From: Thermoleophilia bacterium
GTDB taxonomy: Bacteria > Actinomycetota > Thermoleophilia > Miltoncostaeales > Miltoncostaeaceae
Assembly: GCA_025455865.1 (NCBI GenBank)
Contig: JALOLS010000010.1
Location: 1 to 39,309, forward strand
Length of the DNA: 39,309 nucleotides
Direction: 5' to 3'
Numbering within the stretch: the stretch's first letter is position 1; each line of letters opens with the position of its first letter. The translations under genes and the position numbers were made by a program. Below are positions 26,696-35,153 of this stretch, piece by piece. The notes below the pieces were generated by a model, which was not told where the DNA came from, ran no database searches, and was given only the letters and a program-made list of their open reading frames with translations.

Positions 26696-27375
26696 GATGC
26701 GTCCTCCTCGCTCACCTCGACGACCTCAAGGACCTCGACGACCTCGACGGGGGGGGCGGTGCCGTTCCAGCGGTCCCAGACCGCCTGCTCGACGAGCAGC
26801 GCCCGGCCCGACATGACATCGACGGTCTCGACGTCGCGGGCCTCGAGCACGACCACGTCGCGCAGGTTGCGGAAGGAGAGCGCCTCGATCCCCGCGCCCT
26901 CCGAGACCACCACCAGCAGCGGCCGCGCGGCCAGCGCCTCGGGGGCCGCGGCCAGGTAGGCCGCGGCGCGGCTCGTGGAGGGGGCGTCCCAGCCGGTGGG
27001 CTCCATGACCGCCATCGAGCCGCGCTCGACGTGGGCGCGCAGCGCGCTGCGGAACGCCTGCTGGAGGACCTTGCGGTTGACCTTGCCGCCGTGGGAGCGG
27101 GGCGTGGGGCCGAAGACCACCCCGCCGCCGGCCCACTGGGGCGCGCGGATGGAGCCCTGCCGGGCCCGGCCGGTGCCCTTCTGGCGCCACGGCTTCTTGC
27201 CGCCGCCGCGCACCTCGGAGCGGGTCTTGGTCGAGTGGGTGCCGGCCCGCCGCCAGGCGAGCTCGGCGGTCACGGCCTCGTGGATGAGGTGCGGCTTGAT
27301 CTCCTGGCCCTCGAGGACGCCCAGGGCGGCCTCGCCGGTGGGCGCGCCGGAGGCGCCGAGCACGTGGGCGGCCAT
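26692..27375 (-). CDS. rplD: 50S ribosomal protein L4
   Basis: 227 aa. The tunnel-loop region is conserved ([40 protein letters not shown]). The end carries an extra acidic, Val/Glu-rich tail ([18 protein letters not shown]). L4 controls the S10 operon in E. coli by attenuation; see the hairpin before rpsJ. ATG shares a base with the rplC TGA. Confidence 0.97.
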   Translation of the reverse strand: MAAHVLGASGAPTGEAALGVLEGQEIKPHLIHEAVTAELAWRRAGTHSTKTRSEVRGGGKKPWRQKGTGRARQGSIRAPQWAGGGVVFGPTPRSHGGKVNRKVLQQAFRSALRAHVERGSMAVMEPTGWDAPSTSRAAAYLAAAPEALAARPLLVVVSEGAGIEALSFRNLRDVVVLEARDVETVDVMSGRALLVEQAVWDRWNGTAPPVEVVEVLEVVEVSEEDAS

Positions 27376-27995
27376 CAGTCGGGCCTCACGATCACGATGC
27401 CGTTGACCCCGCCGGGCACGGCGCCGCGCACGAGCAGCAGGTTGCGCTCGACGTCGCGGTCGACGATCTGCAGGCCGCGCTGGGTCACCTGCCGGGCGCC
27501 CATGTGGCCGCTCATCTTGATGCCCTTGAAGACGCGCGCCGGGTAGGCGGCGGCGCCGATCGAGCCGGGCTGGCGGATGTTGTGCGAGCCGTGGCTCTTG
27601 GGGCCGCGCTTGAAGTTGTGGCGCTTGATGGTGCCCTGGTAGCCCTTGCCCTTGCTGGTGCCGGTGACCTTGACGTAGGAGCCGGGCACGAAGTGCTCGA
27701 CGGTCACCAGGTCGCCCTCGGCCAGCTCGACGCCGAGCTCCTCGGGCGAGAACTCGCGCAGGTGGCGCAGCGGGCCGGCGCCGGAGCGCTTCAGGTGGCC
27801 GCGCTCGGGCTGGTTGACGTGCTTGGGCTTGCTCGCGCCGAACCCGAGCTGCACGGCCTCGTAGCCGTCGCGCTCGGCGGTCTTGACCTGGGTCACCGGG
27901 CAGGGGCCCGCCTCGATGACCGTCAGGGGCACCCGCACGCCGTCCTCCGCGAAGATCTGGGTCATGCCCAGCTTCCTGCCGATGATCGCCGCCAT
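27375..27995 (-). CDS. rplC: 50S ribosomal protein L3
   Basis: 206 aa from the ATG at 27995 (MAAIIGRKLGMTQIFAEDGV), 2 nt after the rpsJ stop. The W/G loop region GTSKGKGYQGTIKRHNFKRG and SHNIRQPGSIG are typical of uL3, which reaches the peptidyl transferase centre. An upstream in-frame extension is rpsJ sequence in another frame. Confidence 0.98.
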   Translation of the reverse strand: MAAIIGRKLGMTQIFAEDGVRVPLTVIEAGPCPVTQVKTAERDGYEAVQLGFGASKPKHVNQPERGHLKRSGAGPLRHLREFSPEELGVELAEGDLVTVEHFVPGSYVKVTGTSKGKGYQGTIKRHNFKRGPKSHGSHNIRQPGSIGAAAYPARVFKGIKMSGHMGARQVTQRGLQIVDRDVERNLLLVRGAVPGGVNGIVIVRPD

Positions 27996-27997
27996 CG

Positions 27998-28309
27998 TCA
28001 GACCTTGATCTCGATGTCGACGCCGGCGGGCAGGTCGAGGCGCATGAGCGAGTCGACCGTCTTCGGCGTGGGGGAGTAGATGTCGATGAGCCGCTTGTGC
28101 GTCCGGATCTCGAAGTGCTCCCGGGAGTCCTTGTCCTTGAAGGGGCTCCGGATGACGCAGTAGATGTTGCGCTCGGTCGGCAGCGGCACCGGCCCCGAGA
28201 TGGTGGCGCCGGTGCGCTGCGCGGTCTCGACGATCGAGGCCGCGCTCTTGTCGATCAGCTCGTGGTCGTACGCCTTGAGCCGGATGCGGATCTTGTTCTG
28301 GATTGCCAC
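27998..28309 (-). CDS. rpsJ: 30S ribosomal protein S10 (NusE)
   Basis: 103 aa. [60 protein letters not shown]. Part of the 30S head and, as NusE, of antitermination complexes. GTG at 28309; no clear Shine-Dalgarno. First gene of the S10 operon, 89 nt after tuf. Confidence 0.98.
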   Translation of the reverse strand: MAIQNKIRIRLKAYDHELIDKSAASIVETAQRTGATISGPVPLPTERNIYCVIRSPFKDKDSREHFEIRTHKRLIDIYSPTPKTVDSLMRLDLPAGVDIEIKV

Positions 28310-28335
28310 GTCTGTCGTCAGCGCCCCTTCGGGGA

Positions 28336-28382
28336 AAGAGAAGCCCCGCCGTCACGCGCGCCTGGTGCGCGGGACGGCGGGG
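28336..28382 (-). terminator. Terminator or attenuator hairpin between tuf and rpsJ
   Basis: On the minus strand CCCCGCCGTC pairs with GACGGCGGGG (10 bp, 28373-28382 with 28344-28353), with an inner GC-rich stem, followed by TTCTCTTT. This is the most terminator-like hairpin of the minus-strand run. It starts ~17 nt after the tuf stop and lies ~35 nt before rpsJ. It could end tuf transcripts, or serve as an attenuator for the S10 operon. Confidence 0.6.
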
Positions 28383-28398
28383 CCGGTGACCCTGGGTC

Positions 28399-29592
<1,194 letters not shown>

Positions 29593-29687
29593 CACACGCT
29601 CCTCATGCGCCGCTCGCGGCTCCCGGCTCGGCGAGGGCCGGCGCCTGCCTATCGAGACGATCGGGGCTGATCGGTCCCCGGCACAGA

Positions 29688-29711
29688 ACGCGCGGCCCGT
29701 GGGCCGCGCGT
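29688..29711 (-). promoter_or_regulatory. 11-bp hairpin in the tuf leader
   Basis: ACGCGCGGCCC and GGGCCGCGCGT are perfect reverse complements with two bases between, so the loop takes in the closing pairs. It lies ~24 nt after the predicted transcription start and ~95 nt before the tuf start codon, in a leader of about 143 nt. On the minus strand it is followed by TCTGTG, not a T-run. A second palindrome (29718-29739) overlaps the predicted start site. Confidence 0.45.
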
Positions 29712-29741
29712 GCAAAGCCGGGCGCTCCGTAGAGCCCGGGC

Positions 29742-29769
29742 ATCCTAGCACGGCGGCACGGCCCCGCAA
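29742..29769 (-). promoter_or_regulatory. Promoter of tuf: TTGCGG - 16 nt - TAGGAT
   Basis: On the minus strand, -35 TTGCGG (29764-29769) and -10 TAGGAT (29742-29747), with the extended TGC just before the -10. The rpsL promoter has the same layout with the same spacer length. Predicted start near 29735. Confidence 0.6.
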
Positions 29770-29801
29770 GCGGGACGCGGGGCCGTCGGGACGCCGCGGT
29801 C

Positions 29802-29807
29802 TACGAT
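29802..29807 (+). promoter_or_regulatory. Candidate -10 box (TACGAT) of the FAD oxidase gene, leaderless type
   Basis: TACGAT is followed by 6 nt and the GTG start at 29814. No Shine-Dalgarno. Divergent from the tuf promoter about 35 bp away. Confidence 0.4.
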
Positions 29808-29813
29808 CGCCGG

Positions 29814-32516
29814 GTGGACGTTACCGGCCTCCTCGGACGCCTTCGCCGGCAGGCGCGCGGGGCGCTCCGCGCCGACGACGCCACCCGCGAGCTCTACGCG
29901 GTCGACGCGAGCCTCTACCGGCGCCGGCCGGCGGCCGTGCTGCGGGCCGCCGGGCCGGAGGACCTCGAGGCGGCGGTGGACGCCTGCCGGGCCACCGGCG
30001 TGCCGCTCACGATGCGCTCGGGCGGCACCTCGCTCGCCGGCCAGGCGCTCGGGCGCGGGCTGGTGGTCGACTGCTCCGCGCTCTCGGCGGTCGCGGTCGA
30101 CCCGGACGCCCGCACCGCCCGGGTCGGCCCCGGCCTGGTGCTGGACGCCCTGAACGCCGCGGCCGCCGTGCACGGGCTCACGTTCGGTCCCGATGTCGCC
30201 ACCGCCAACCGGGCCACCCTCGGGGGCATGATCGCCAACAACTCGGCCGGGGCGCGGTCGGTGGTGCACGGCCTCACCGCCGACCACGTGCTCGCGCTGG
30301 ACGTGGTCCTGGCCGACGGGACCCGGGCGACGCTCCGCCGGGGCGGGCCGGTCCCCCCGGCGCTCGCGGCGCTCCGCCCGCTCGGGGAGGTCGGGGGCTT
30401 CCCGGCGCTGCGGCGGCGGGTGTCGGGCTACAACGTGGACGCCCTGGCCGGCGGGGCGCCCGACTGGCCGCGCCTGCTGGTCGGATCGGAGGGCACGCTG
30501 GCGGTGACGCTGGCCGCCGAGGTGGCCCTGGTCGCGCTCCCCCCCGCGCGCGCCCTGGCCCTGGTCGCCTACCCGTCGGTGGACGCGGCCCTCGAGGCGG
30601 TCCCGGAGATGCTCGCGACCGGCCCGTCGGCGGTCGAGCTCATGGACCGCGACCTGCTCGACCCGGCCAACCGCGCCCCGGCCGAGGCCGCCCTGCTCGG
30701 GTTCGCCGGCCGGGCGGCGGCGATGCTGGTCGTCGAGCACCAGGGCGAGGCGGCCGAGGCGGCCGCGCGCTGCCGGGCCATCCCGGGGGCCCGGGTGGTC
30801 GACGACCCCGCCGGGCAGGCCGCCGTCTGGGCGGTCCGCCGGCAGGGCATCGCGCGCGCGCTCGGGGTGGCCGGCGACGAGCGGCCCATCCCCTTCGTCG
30901 AGGACCCGGCGGTGCCGCCCGAGCGGCTGGCCTCCTTCGCGCGCGAGTTCCGCCGGCTCCTGGACCAGGAGGGCCTGCGGGCGGTCTGGTACGGCCACGC
31001 GAGCGTCGGCTGCCTGCACGTGCGCCCCCTCATGGACCTGCGCCGCCCCGGCGAGGTGGCGCGCCTGCGCCGGGTGGCCGAGGCGACCGCCGACCTGGTG
31101 GCCGCGCACGGCGGATCGCTCTCGGGCGAGCACGGCGACGGGCGCCTGCGCGGGGAGCTCCTGCCGCGCATGTACGCACCGCCCACGATGGCGGCCTTCC
31201 GGTCGCTCAAGCGGGCGCTCGACCCCGACGGGATCCTCAACCCGGGGGTCATCATCGACCCCGAGCCGCTGGATGAGGGCCTGCGGCTGCCCGGCTCGCC
31301 CCCCCGGCGCGCCCACCGCACCGCCGTCTCGTTCGGGCGCGAGGGCGGCCTCGGGCGGGCGGTCGAGGCCTGCAACGGCAACGGGGCCTGCCGCAGGCAG
31401 GCGGGGACCATGTGCCCGAGCTTCCAGGCCCTGGGCGACGAGCGGCATGCCACCCGGGGCCGGGCGGTGCTGCTGCGCGCGGCGATCGAGGGACGCATGC
31501 CGGGCGGGCTGGCCGGCGACGGGCTGCACGAGGCGCTCGAGCTCTGCCTGGCCTGCAAGGCGTGCGCGGCGGAGTGCCCCGCCCAGGTCGACATGGCCCG
31601 GCTCAAGGCGGAGGCCCTCGCCCACCGTCACCGCGAGCGCGGCGTGCCGCTGCGCGCCCGGGCCCTGGGGGCGACCCACGCGCTGCTCGCCGCCGGGTCC
31701 CTGGCGCCCCCGGTCGCCCGCCTCGGGTCCCGGCTGGGGGCGCGGCGCGCCGGCCGCGCCCTGCCCGCCCCGGTCGGCCGCTGGCGCCCGCCCGCCGCCG
31801 CGGGGCCCGGGGAGGGGCGCCCGGTGGCGTTGATGGCCGACACCTTCACGCGCTTCCTGCACCCCGAGGTGGGCGACGCGGCGCTGCGGGTGCTCGCCGC
31901 CGCCGGCGCGCGGGTGCAGGTGGTGGTGCCCGGCTGCTGCGGGCGGCCGGCGCTCTCGCAGGGCCTGGTGGGCCAGGCCCGCCGGTCGTTGCTTCGCACC
32001 CTCGACCGCCTCGCCCCGCTCGCGATGGCCGGCGTCCCGATCGCGGTGCTCGAGCCCTCCTGCTGGTCGATGCTCACCGACGACGGCCCGGCGCTGCTGG
32101 AGGGCGACCCCCGGGCCCGGTGGGTGGCCGACGCCGCCGTGCCCTTCGAGCGCCTGGTCGCCGGCCTCGGCCCGCCGGCCGGCGCCCCGATCACCGGCGA
32201 GGTGCTCCTGCACGACCACTGCCACGCCCGCGCGCTCGGCGCCGGGGACGACGCGGCCGCCGCGCTCACCGCGGCCGGGGCCGCCGTGCGCCCCTCGGGC
32301 GCGGGCTGCTGCGGCATGGCCGGGGCGTTCGGGTACCTGCACCCGGCGCTCTCGCGCGACATCGCCGCCGACCGGCTGCTGCCGGCCGTCGCGGCGGCCG
32401 GGGGCGCGGCCGTCGTCGCCCCCGGCACCTCATGCCGCCAGCAGATCGCCGAGCTCGCCGGCGTGCGTGCCCTGCACCCCGCCGAGTACCTCGCGCAGGG
32501 CCTGCGCTCCGGCTGA
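29814..32516 (+). CDS. FAD-linked oxidase / Fe-S / CCG fusion (D-2-hydroxyacid dehydrogenase, YdiJ-like)
   Basis: 900 aa, three parts. (1) FAD-binding PCMH domain (~37-210) with [20 protein letters not shown] and [20 protein letters not shown], then the FAD-oxidase C-terminal domain, whose end [11 protein letters not shown] ... [17 protein letters not shown] is typical of D-lactate/glycolate oxidases. (2) A ferredoxin-like part with C520-x5-C526-x7-C534-P and C578-x2-C581-x2-C584-x3-C588-P, for two 4Fe-4S clusters. (3) Two CCG-type domains (C708-C709-G and C832-C833-G, with EPSCWSM and HDHCHAR). The family oxidises D-lactate, glycolate or D-2-hydroxyglutarate and passes electrons through Fe-S centres; the substrate cannot be read here. 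GTG start, leaderless type. Lies between tuf and fusA. Confidence 0.9.
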   Translation: MDVTGLLGRLRRQARGALRADDATRELYAVDASLYRRRPAAVLRAAGPEDLEAAVDACRATGVPLTMRSGGTSLAGQALGRGLVVDCSALSAVAVDPDARTARVGPGLVLDALNAAAAVHGLTFGPDVATANRATLGGMIANNSAGARSVVHGLTADHVLALDVVLADGTRATLRRGGPVPPALAALRPLGEVGGFPALRRRVSGYNVDALAGGAPDWPRLLVGSEGTLAVTLAAEVALVALPPARALALVAYPSVDAALEAVPEMLATGPSAVELMDRDLLDPANRAPAEAALLGFAGRAAAMLVVEHQGEAAEAAARCRAIPGARVVDDPAGQAAVWAVRRQGIARALGVAGDERPIPFVEDPAVPPERLASFAREFRRLLDQEGLRAVWYGHASVGCLHVRPLMDLRRPGEVARLRRVAEATADLVAAHGGSLSGEHGDGRLRGELLPRMYAPPTMAAFRSLKRALDPDGILNPGVIIDPEPLDEGLRLPGSPPRRAHRTAVSFGREGGLGRAVEACNGNGACRRQAGTMCPSFQALGDERHATRGRAVLLRAAIEGRMPGGLAGDGLHEALELCLACKACAAECPAQVDMARLKAEALAHRHRERGVPLRARALGATHALLAAGSLAPPVARLGSRLGARRAGRALPAPVGRWRPPAAAGPGEGRPVALMADTFTRFLHPEVGDAALRVLAAAGARVQVVVPGCCGRPALSQGLVGQARRSLLRTLDRLAPLAMAGVPIAVLEPSCWSMLTDDGPALLEGDPRARWVADAAVPFERLVAGLGPPAGAPITGEVLLHDHCHARALGAGDDAAAALTAAGAAVRPSGAGCCGMAGAFGYLHPALSRDIAADRLLPAVAAAGGAAVVAPGTSCRQQIAELAGVRALHPAEYLAQGLRSG

Positions 32517-32788
32517 TCAGGCCAGGGCGATCCCGAGCGCCCGGGCCGCGGCGGCCTGGCGGAGGCCGAAGGTCGGGAACGCCGCCGGCGCGGGGATGCG
32601 CTCCGCCGCCGGTCGGCGCGGTCGCGGGGCGTCCCCGGCGTGCGGCAGATCGCCACCCGGGCCTCCATGATGCAGAGGGCGGACGCGCACCAGGTCCCGT
32701 CCTCGCCCATGAGCGCATCCACCGCGTCGCTCTCGTCCTCGGTCACATACCGCCCCACGAGCGCGGAGGGGTCGATGGCCAGGCTCAG
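32517..32788 (-). pseudogene. Decayed VapC-type PIN toxin remnant
   Basis: The frame from CTG at 32788 reads LAIDPSALVGRYVTEDESDA and VDALMGEDGTWCASALCIME, which fits the start of PIN-domain toxins (D-x-SALV-x-RY ... E ... SAL-x-x-E). After about 50 residues the homology leaves this frame. A stretch in another frame, ending with TGA at 32517, reads AAFPTFGLRQAAAARALGIA, like a VapC end. The middle of the domain (normally ~130 aa in total) is missing, the start is CTG, and the frame is broken. Follows the antitoxin remnant. Probably nonfunctional. Confidence 0.6.
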
Positions 32789-32968
32789 CGGTCGCCGCGC
32801 AGCTCGTCCAGGACGGCCGCGGTGCCGGGGGCGCCGGGAGCCGGGATGGGCCGCGCCGGCTCCGGAGGCCGGCGGCTGCGCGGGGCCTCGAGCGGCCCCC
32901 GGGGCGATGAGGTCGCCGAGGGTGGGCTCGCCGCCTGCGCCGGCCAGCGGCGCGATGCGGGCGGACAC
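32785..32968 (-). pseudogene. Decayed antitoxin remnant (VapB/Phd-like), partner of the PIN remnant
   Basis: One frame gives VSARIAPLAGAGGEPTLGDL and IAPGA, like the middle of Phd/VapB antitoxins. After a single-base shift around 32890 another frame gives the typical acidic end APGTAAVLDELRGDR and a TGA at 32785, next to the toxin remnant as in active vapBC pairs. The DNA-binding N-terminus is missing. Type assignment is by motif resemblance. Confidence 0.5.
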
Positions 32969-33003
32969 CAGGCGGCAGCCCAGCGCGGTGCGATCATCCG
33001 GGC

Positions 33004-33276
33004 GTGATGCCGCGCCTCGCGCGCGGGGACGACCGGGTGGACGTCCTGATCGCCGGCACGCCGTTCCGGCAGGAGGCGCTGCGCCGGGCCCGGGACGGGG
33101 CGCTCACGCCGGATGACGTGATCGTGCACAAGCCCATCGCCTGGAGGCCGAACGACATGGACGACGTGCGGGAGATCCTGGCCACGGGGGTCGCCCTCGA
33201 CGGGGCGTACATCGAGCGCTGGGCGCAGGCCCGGGAGGTGCTCGATCGCCGGCGCGACGTGCGGGGTGGCCGGTGA
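33004..33276 (+). CDS. Truncated nucleotidyltransferase-like protein (AbiEii/DUF6036-type C-terminal part)
   Basis: 90 aa. RVDVLIAGTPFRQEALRRAR and LTPDDVIVHKPIAWRPNDMD, then DVREILATGVALDGAYIERW resemble the C-terminal half of nucleotidyltransferase-fold proteins of toxin-antitoxin or abortive-infection type. The N-terminal half with the GS ... DxD active site is absent, and the upstream DNA holds the vapBC remnants instead. So this is either a fragment or a small domain protein. GTG-ATG start; a weak GATCAT box lies 6 nt upstream. Stop overlaps the next gene (GTGA). Confidence 0.55.
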   Translation: MMPRLARGDDRVDVLIAGTPFRQEALRRARDGALTPDDVIVHKPIAWRPNDMDDVREILATGVALDGAYIERWAQAREVLDRRRDVRGGR

Positions 33277-33713
33277 TCGCGCCCGCCCGTGGCCCCGGGG
33301 TCCCCGCCCGGGCGTTGAACGGCGTGCTCGAGGTCGCGGTGGGGCGCCTGGGCGTGCCGGTGCCCGCCACCTGGATCCTCGCCGTGCCCGGCCGGCGGAC
33401 CGGGCGCGTCCACACCACCCCGGTCTGCCTGCTGACCCTCGACGACGGCCGGCGCTACCTGGTCGCCCCCCGGGGGGTGACCGGCTGGGTGCGCAACCTG
33501 CGGGCCGCAGGGCGGGGGGAGCTCCGGCGGGGCCGCCGGGTGGGGCACTTCACCGCCCGGGAGGTCGCGGGCGAGGAGCGGGTGGAGGCGCTGGTGGAGT
33601 ACCTCGGCCGGTTCGGCCGCCTCACCCGGCGCTTCTTCGACGTCCCCCCGGGGGCGGGGCCGGACGCGGTGCGCCGCGTGGCCGGCCGGCACCCGGTCTT
33701 CCGCATCGCCTGA
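33273..33713 (+). CDS. Deazaflavin (F420)-dependent nitroreductase family protein, Ddn-like
   Basis: 146 aa. The split-barrel family motif is visible: AVPGRRTGRVHTTPVCLLTL, DGRRYLVAPRGVTGWVRNLR, and RRVGHFTAREVAGEERVEAL. The family uses reduced F420 and is found mainly in actinobacteria. Substrate unknown; several members are quinone or nitro reductases. GTG start overlaps the preceding fragment by 4 nt, so it may depend on it for translation. A helix at the C-terminus completes the fold. Confidence 0.82.
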   Translation: MIAPARGPGVPARALNGVLEVAVGRLGVPVPATWILAVPGRRTGRVHTTPVCLLTLDDGRRYLVAPRGVTGWVRNLRAAGRGELRRGRRVGHFTAREVAGEERVEALVEYLGRFGRLTRRFFDVPPGAGPDAVRRVAGRHPVFRIA

Positions 33714-33735
33714 CCGGTCACCGCTCCCCACGGTC

Positions 33736-33741
33736 TAGGCT
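33736..33741 (+). promoter_or_regulatory. Candidate -10 box (TAGGCT) of the repeat-protein/RDD pair, leaderless type
   Basis: TAGGCT, then 6 nt, then the ATG at 33748. No Shine-Dalgarno precedes the ATG. Confidence 0.35.
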
Positions 33742-33747
33742 CCGGTC

Positions 33748-34620
33748 ATGCCCGATCCGGCCGCCGACGGGCGGTATCTGCCGGCCCACGCCGCCCACCC
33801 CGACGCCAGCCCGCCGCCCGGGGACCCGGCCGTGGTCGAGGCCCTCGGCCATTCGCTGGCGCTGGTGATCGGCGCGGCCGGGCTGGTGGCCGGGGCCCTC
33901 GCGGGGGCCCTCAGCCCGCCCGGGCGGCGGCCCGGGGCGCTGGCCGCCGCCGGGACCCTGGCCGCCGCCGGCCTCGAGGCCGGATCCGACGCGGCGGTCT
34001 CGGTCGCCCGGGCCGGGTGGCGGGCGGCGGACCGCATGCGCCGCCTGGCCGGCGCCGCCCCGCGCCCGGCGTTCGTGCAGGAGCGCATCGACGCGGTCCG
34101 CGAGTCCGCCGATGCGTGGCAGACGCGGGTCGACGCCGTCCAGCGGGATCGCGAGCGCCGGGCCGGCGAGGCCCTGCAGACCGCGGTGGGGCGGGTGCTC
34201 GCCGGGATCGACCTCGGGGTGCTGCTGCGCGACGTCGACCTCACGGCCCTCGTGCACCAGATCGACCTCGACCGGGTCATCGACGAGGTCGACCTGGACC
34301 GCCTGCTGGACCGGGTGGACCTCGACCGCGTGCTCGACCGGGTGGACCTGAACGCGATCCTCGGCCGCGTGGACCTGGACGCCCTGGTCGGCCGCCTGGA
34401 CCTCAGCGGGATCACCAACGAGGTGCTCGAGGAGATCGACATCCAGGCGATCATCCGCGAGTCGACGACCGGCGTCGGGACCGAGGCGGTCCGCGCCGCG
34501 CGGTCGCAGGCGGTGCGCGGCGATGTCCTGGTCGCGAGGGTGGTCGACCGCCTGCTGCTCCGGCGGGCGCCACGCCGTCTGGACGCGCCGGAGCCCACCG
34601 ACCCGGAGGGCGACCGGTGA
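33748..34620 (+). CDS. Nonapeptide-repeat protein (DLxxVLxxV repeats), partner of RDD protein
   Basis: 290 aa. A hydrophobic Ala/Gly-rich helix sits at ~32-55 and another weak one at ~65-85, so it may be membrane-bound. Residues ~95-150 are charged and helical. Residues 155-226 are eight tandem 9-residue repeats (DLGVLLRDV, DLTALVHQI, DLDRVIDEV, DLDRLLDRV, DLDRVLDRV, DLNAILGRV, DLDALVGRL, DLSGITNEV), a pattern DL-x-x-hydrophobic-hydrophobic-x-x-V that could fold as a solenoid or amphipathic rod. A C-terminal basic segment follows. Its stop overlaps the RDD gene start (GTGA), so the two probably act together. Function unknown. Confidence 0.75.
   Translation: MPDPAADGRYLPAHAAHPDASPPPGDPAVVEALGHSLALVIGAAGLVAGALAGALSPPGRRPGALAAAGTLAAAGLEAGSDAAVSVARAGWRAADRMRRLAGAAPRPAFVQERIDAVRESADAWQTRVDAVQRDRERRAGEALQTAVGRVLAGIDLGVLLRDVDLTALVHQIDLDRVIDEVDLDRLLDRVDLDRVLDRVDLNAILGRVDLDALVGRLDLSGITNEVLEEIDIQAIIRESTTGVGTEAVRAARSQAVRGDVLVARVVDRLLLRRAPRRLDAPEPTDPEGDR
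34210..34425 (+). repeat. Eight tandem 27-bp coding repeats
   Basis: Each unit encodes D-L-x-x-[VIL]-x-x-x-[VIL]. Units 3-5 are the closest to each other (DLDRxLDRV). The repeat unit is intact in frame throughout, so it is under coding constraint rather than random slippage. Confidence 0.85.
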
Positions 34621-35114
34621 ACGGCCGGGCGCGGCTGAAGGACGCCCAGGGCCTGCGCGCCGGGATCGCATCGCGCATGCTCGCCGACCTGGTCGACTTC
34701 CTCACGATCATCGCGCTCATCTGGCTCATCCTGATGGCCGTGAGCGCGGTGCGGTTCCTGTTCGACGGCGAGTTCACGATGCCCGACCCGGGGAGCCCCT
34801 ACCTCAGCACCACCCTGGGCCTCGCCCTGGCCACCGTCTACCTGGCCTACGGCTGGTCCACCGCCGGCCGCACCATCGGCAAGCAGGTCATGGGGCTGCG
34901 GGTGATGCGGCGCGGCGGCGGGCGCCTGGGCCCGGGGCTGGCCCTCGCCCGGGCGGTCTTCTGCCTGCTGGTGATGCCCGGCCTGCTGCTCGCGGCGTTC
35001 AGCCGGCGCAACGCATCGCTGCAGGACCTCATGCTCGGGACCGTCGTGATCTACGACGAGGGGGAGCCGGGCACCCGCCGGTCGCTCACCCGGAGCGGCG
35101 GCCCGCCGGGCTGA
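34617..35114 (+). CDS. RDD family membrane protein
   Basis: 165 aa. GTG start inside the previous gene's stop. The RDD family pattern is visible: an Arg near the first helix (SRMLADLVDFLTIIALIWLI) and Asp residues (LVDFL ... LQDLMLGTVV), with three hydrophobic segments (~23-45, ~65-85, ~105-125) and the conserved GRTIGKQVMGLRVMRRGGG loop. RDD proteins are poorly characterised; some are proposed transporters. Paired here with a repeat protein, an arrangement also seen in other actinobacteria (from memory). Confidence 0.85.
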   Translation: MNGRARLKDAQGLRAGIASRMLADLVDFLTIIALIWLILMAVSAVRFLFDGEFTMPDPGSPYLSTTLGLALATVYLAYGWSTAGRTIGKQVMGLRVMRRGGGRLGPGLALARAVFCLLVMPGLLLAAFSRRNASLQDLMLGTVVIYDEGEPGTRRSLTRSGGPPG

Positions 35115-35146
35115 CGCCCCGGCGCCCCGTGGGGGACGCCGGGGCG
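35115..35146. terminator. Strong bidirectional hairpin between RDD gene and fusA
   Basis: CGCCCCGGCG / CGCCGGGGCG, a 10-bp perfect stem, with an inner CCCC/GGGG stem and one bulged A. It lies directly between the convergent stops of the RDD gene and fusA and could stop both transcripts. Confidence 0.55.
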
Positions 35147-35153
35147 CAGGGGA

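Noticed and set aside
29593-29813. Search for tRNA or small RNA genes between tuf and the FAD oxidase
   Set aside because: The hairpins here do not form a cloverleaf and there is no T-loop motif; a promoter and leader explain the region better.
29745-32342. 865-aa open frame opposite the FAD oxidase
   Set aside because: Antisense shadow; low-complexity composition, no motif. The plus-strand protein has all its domains.
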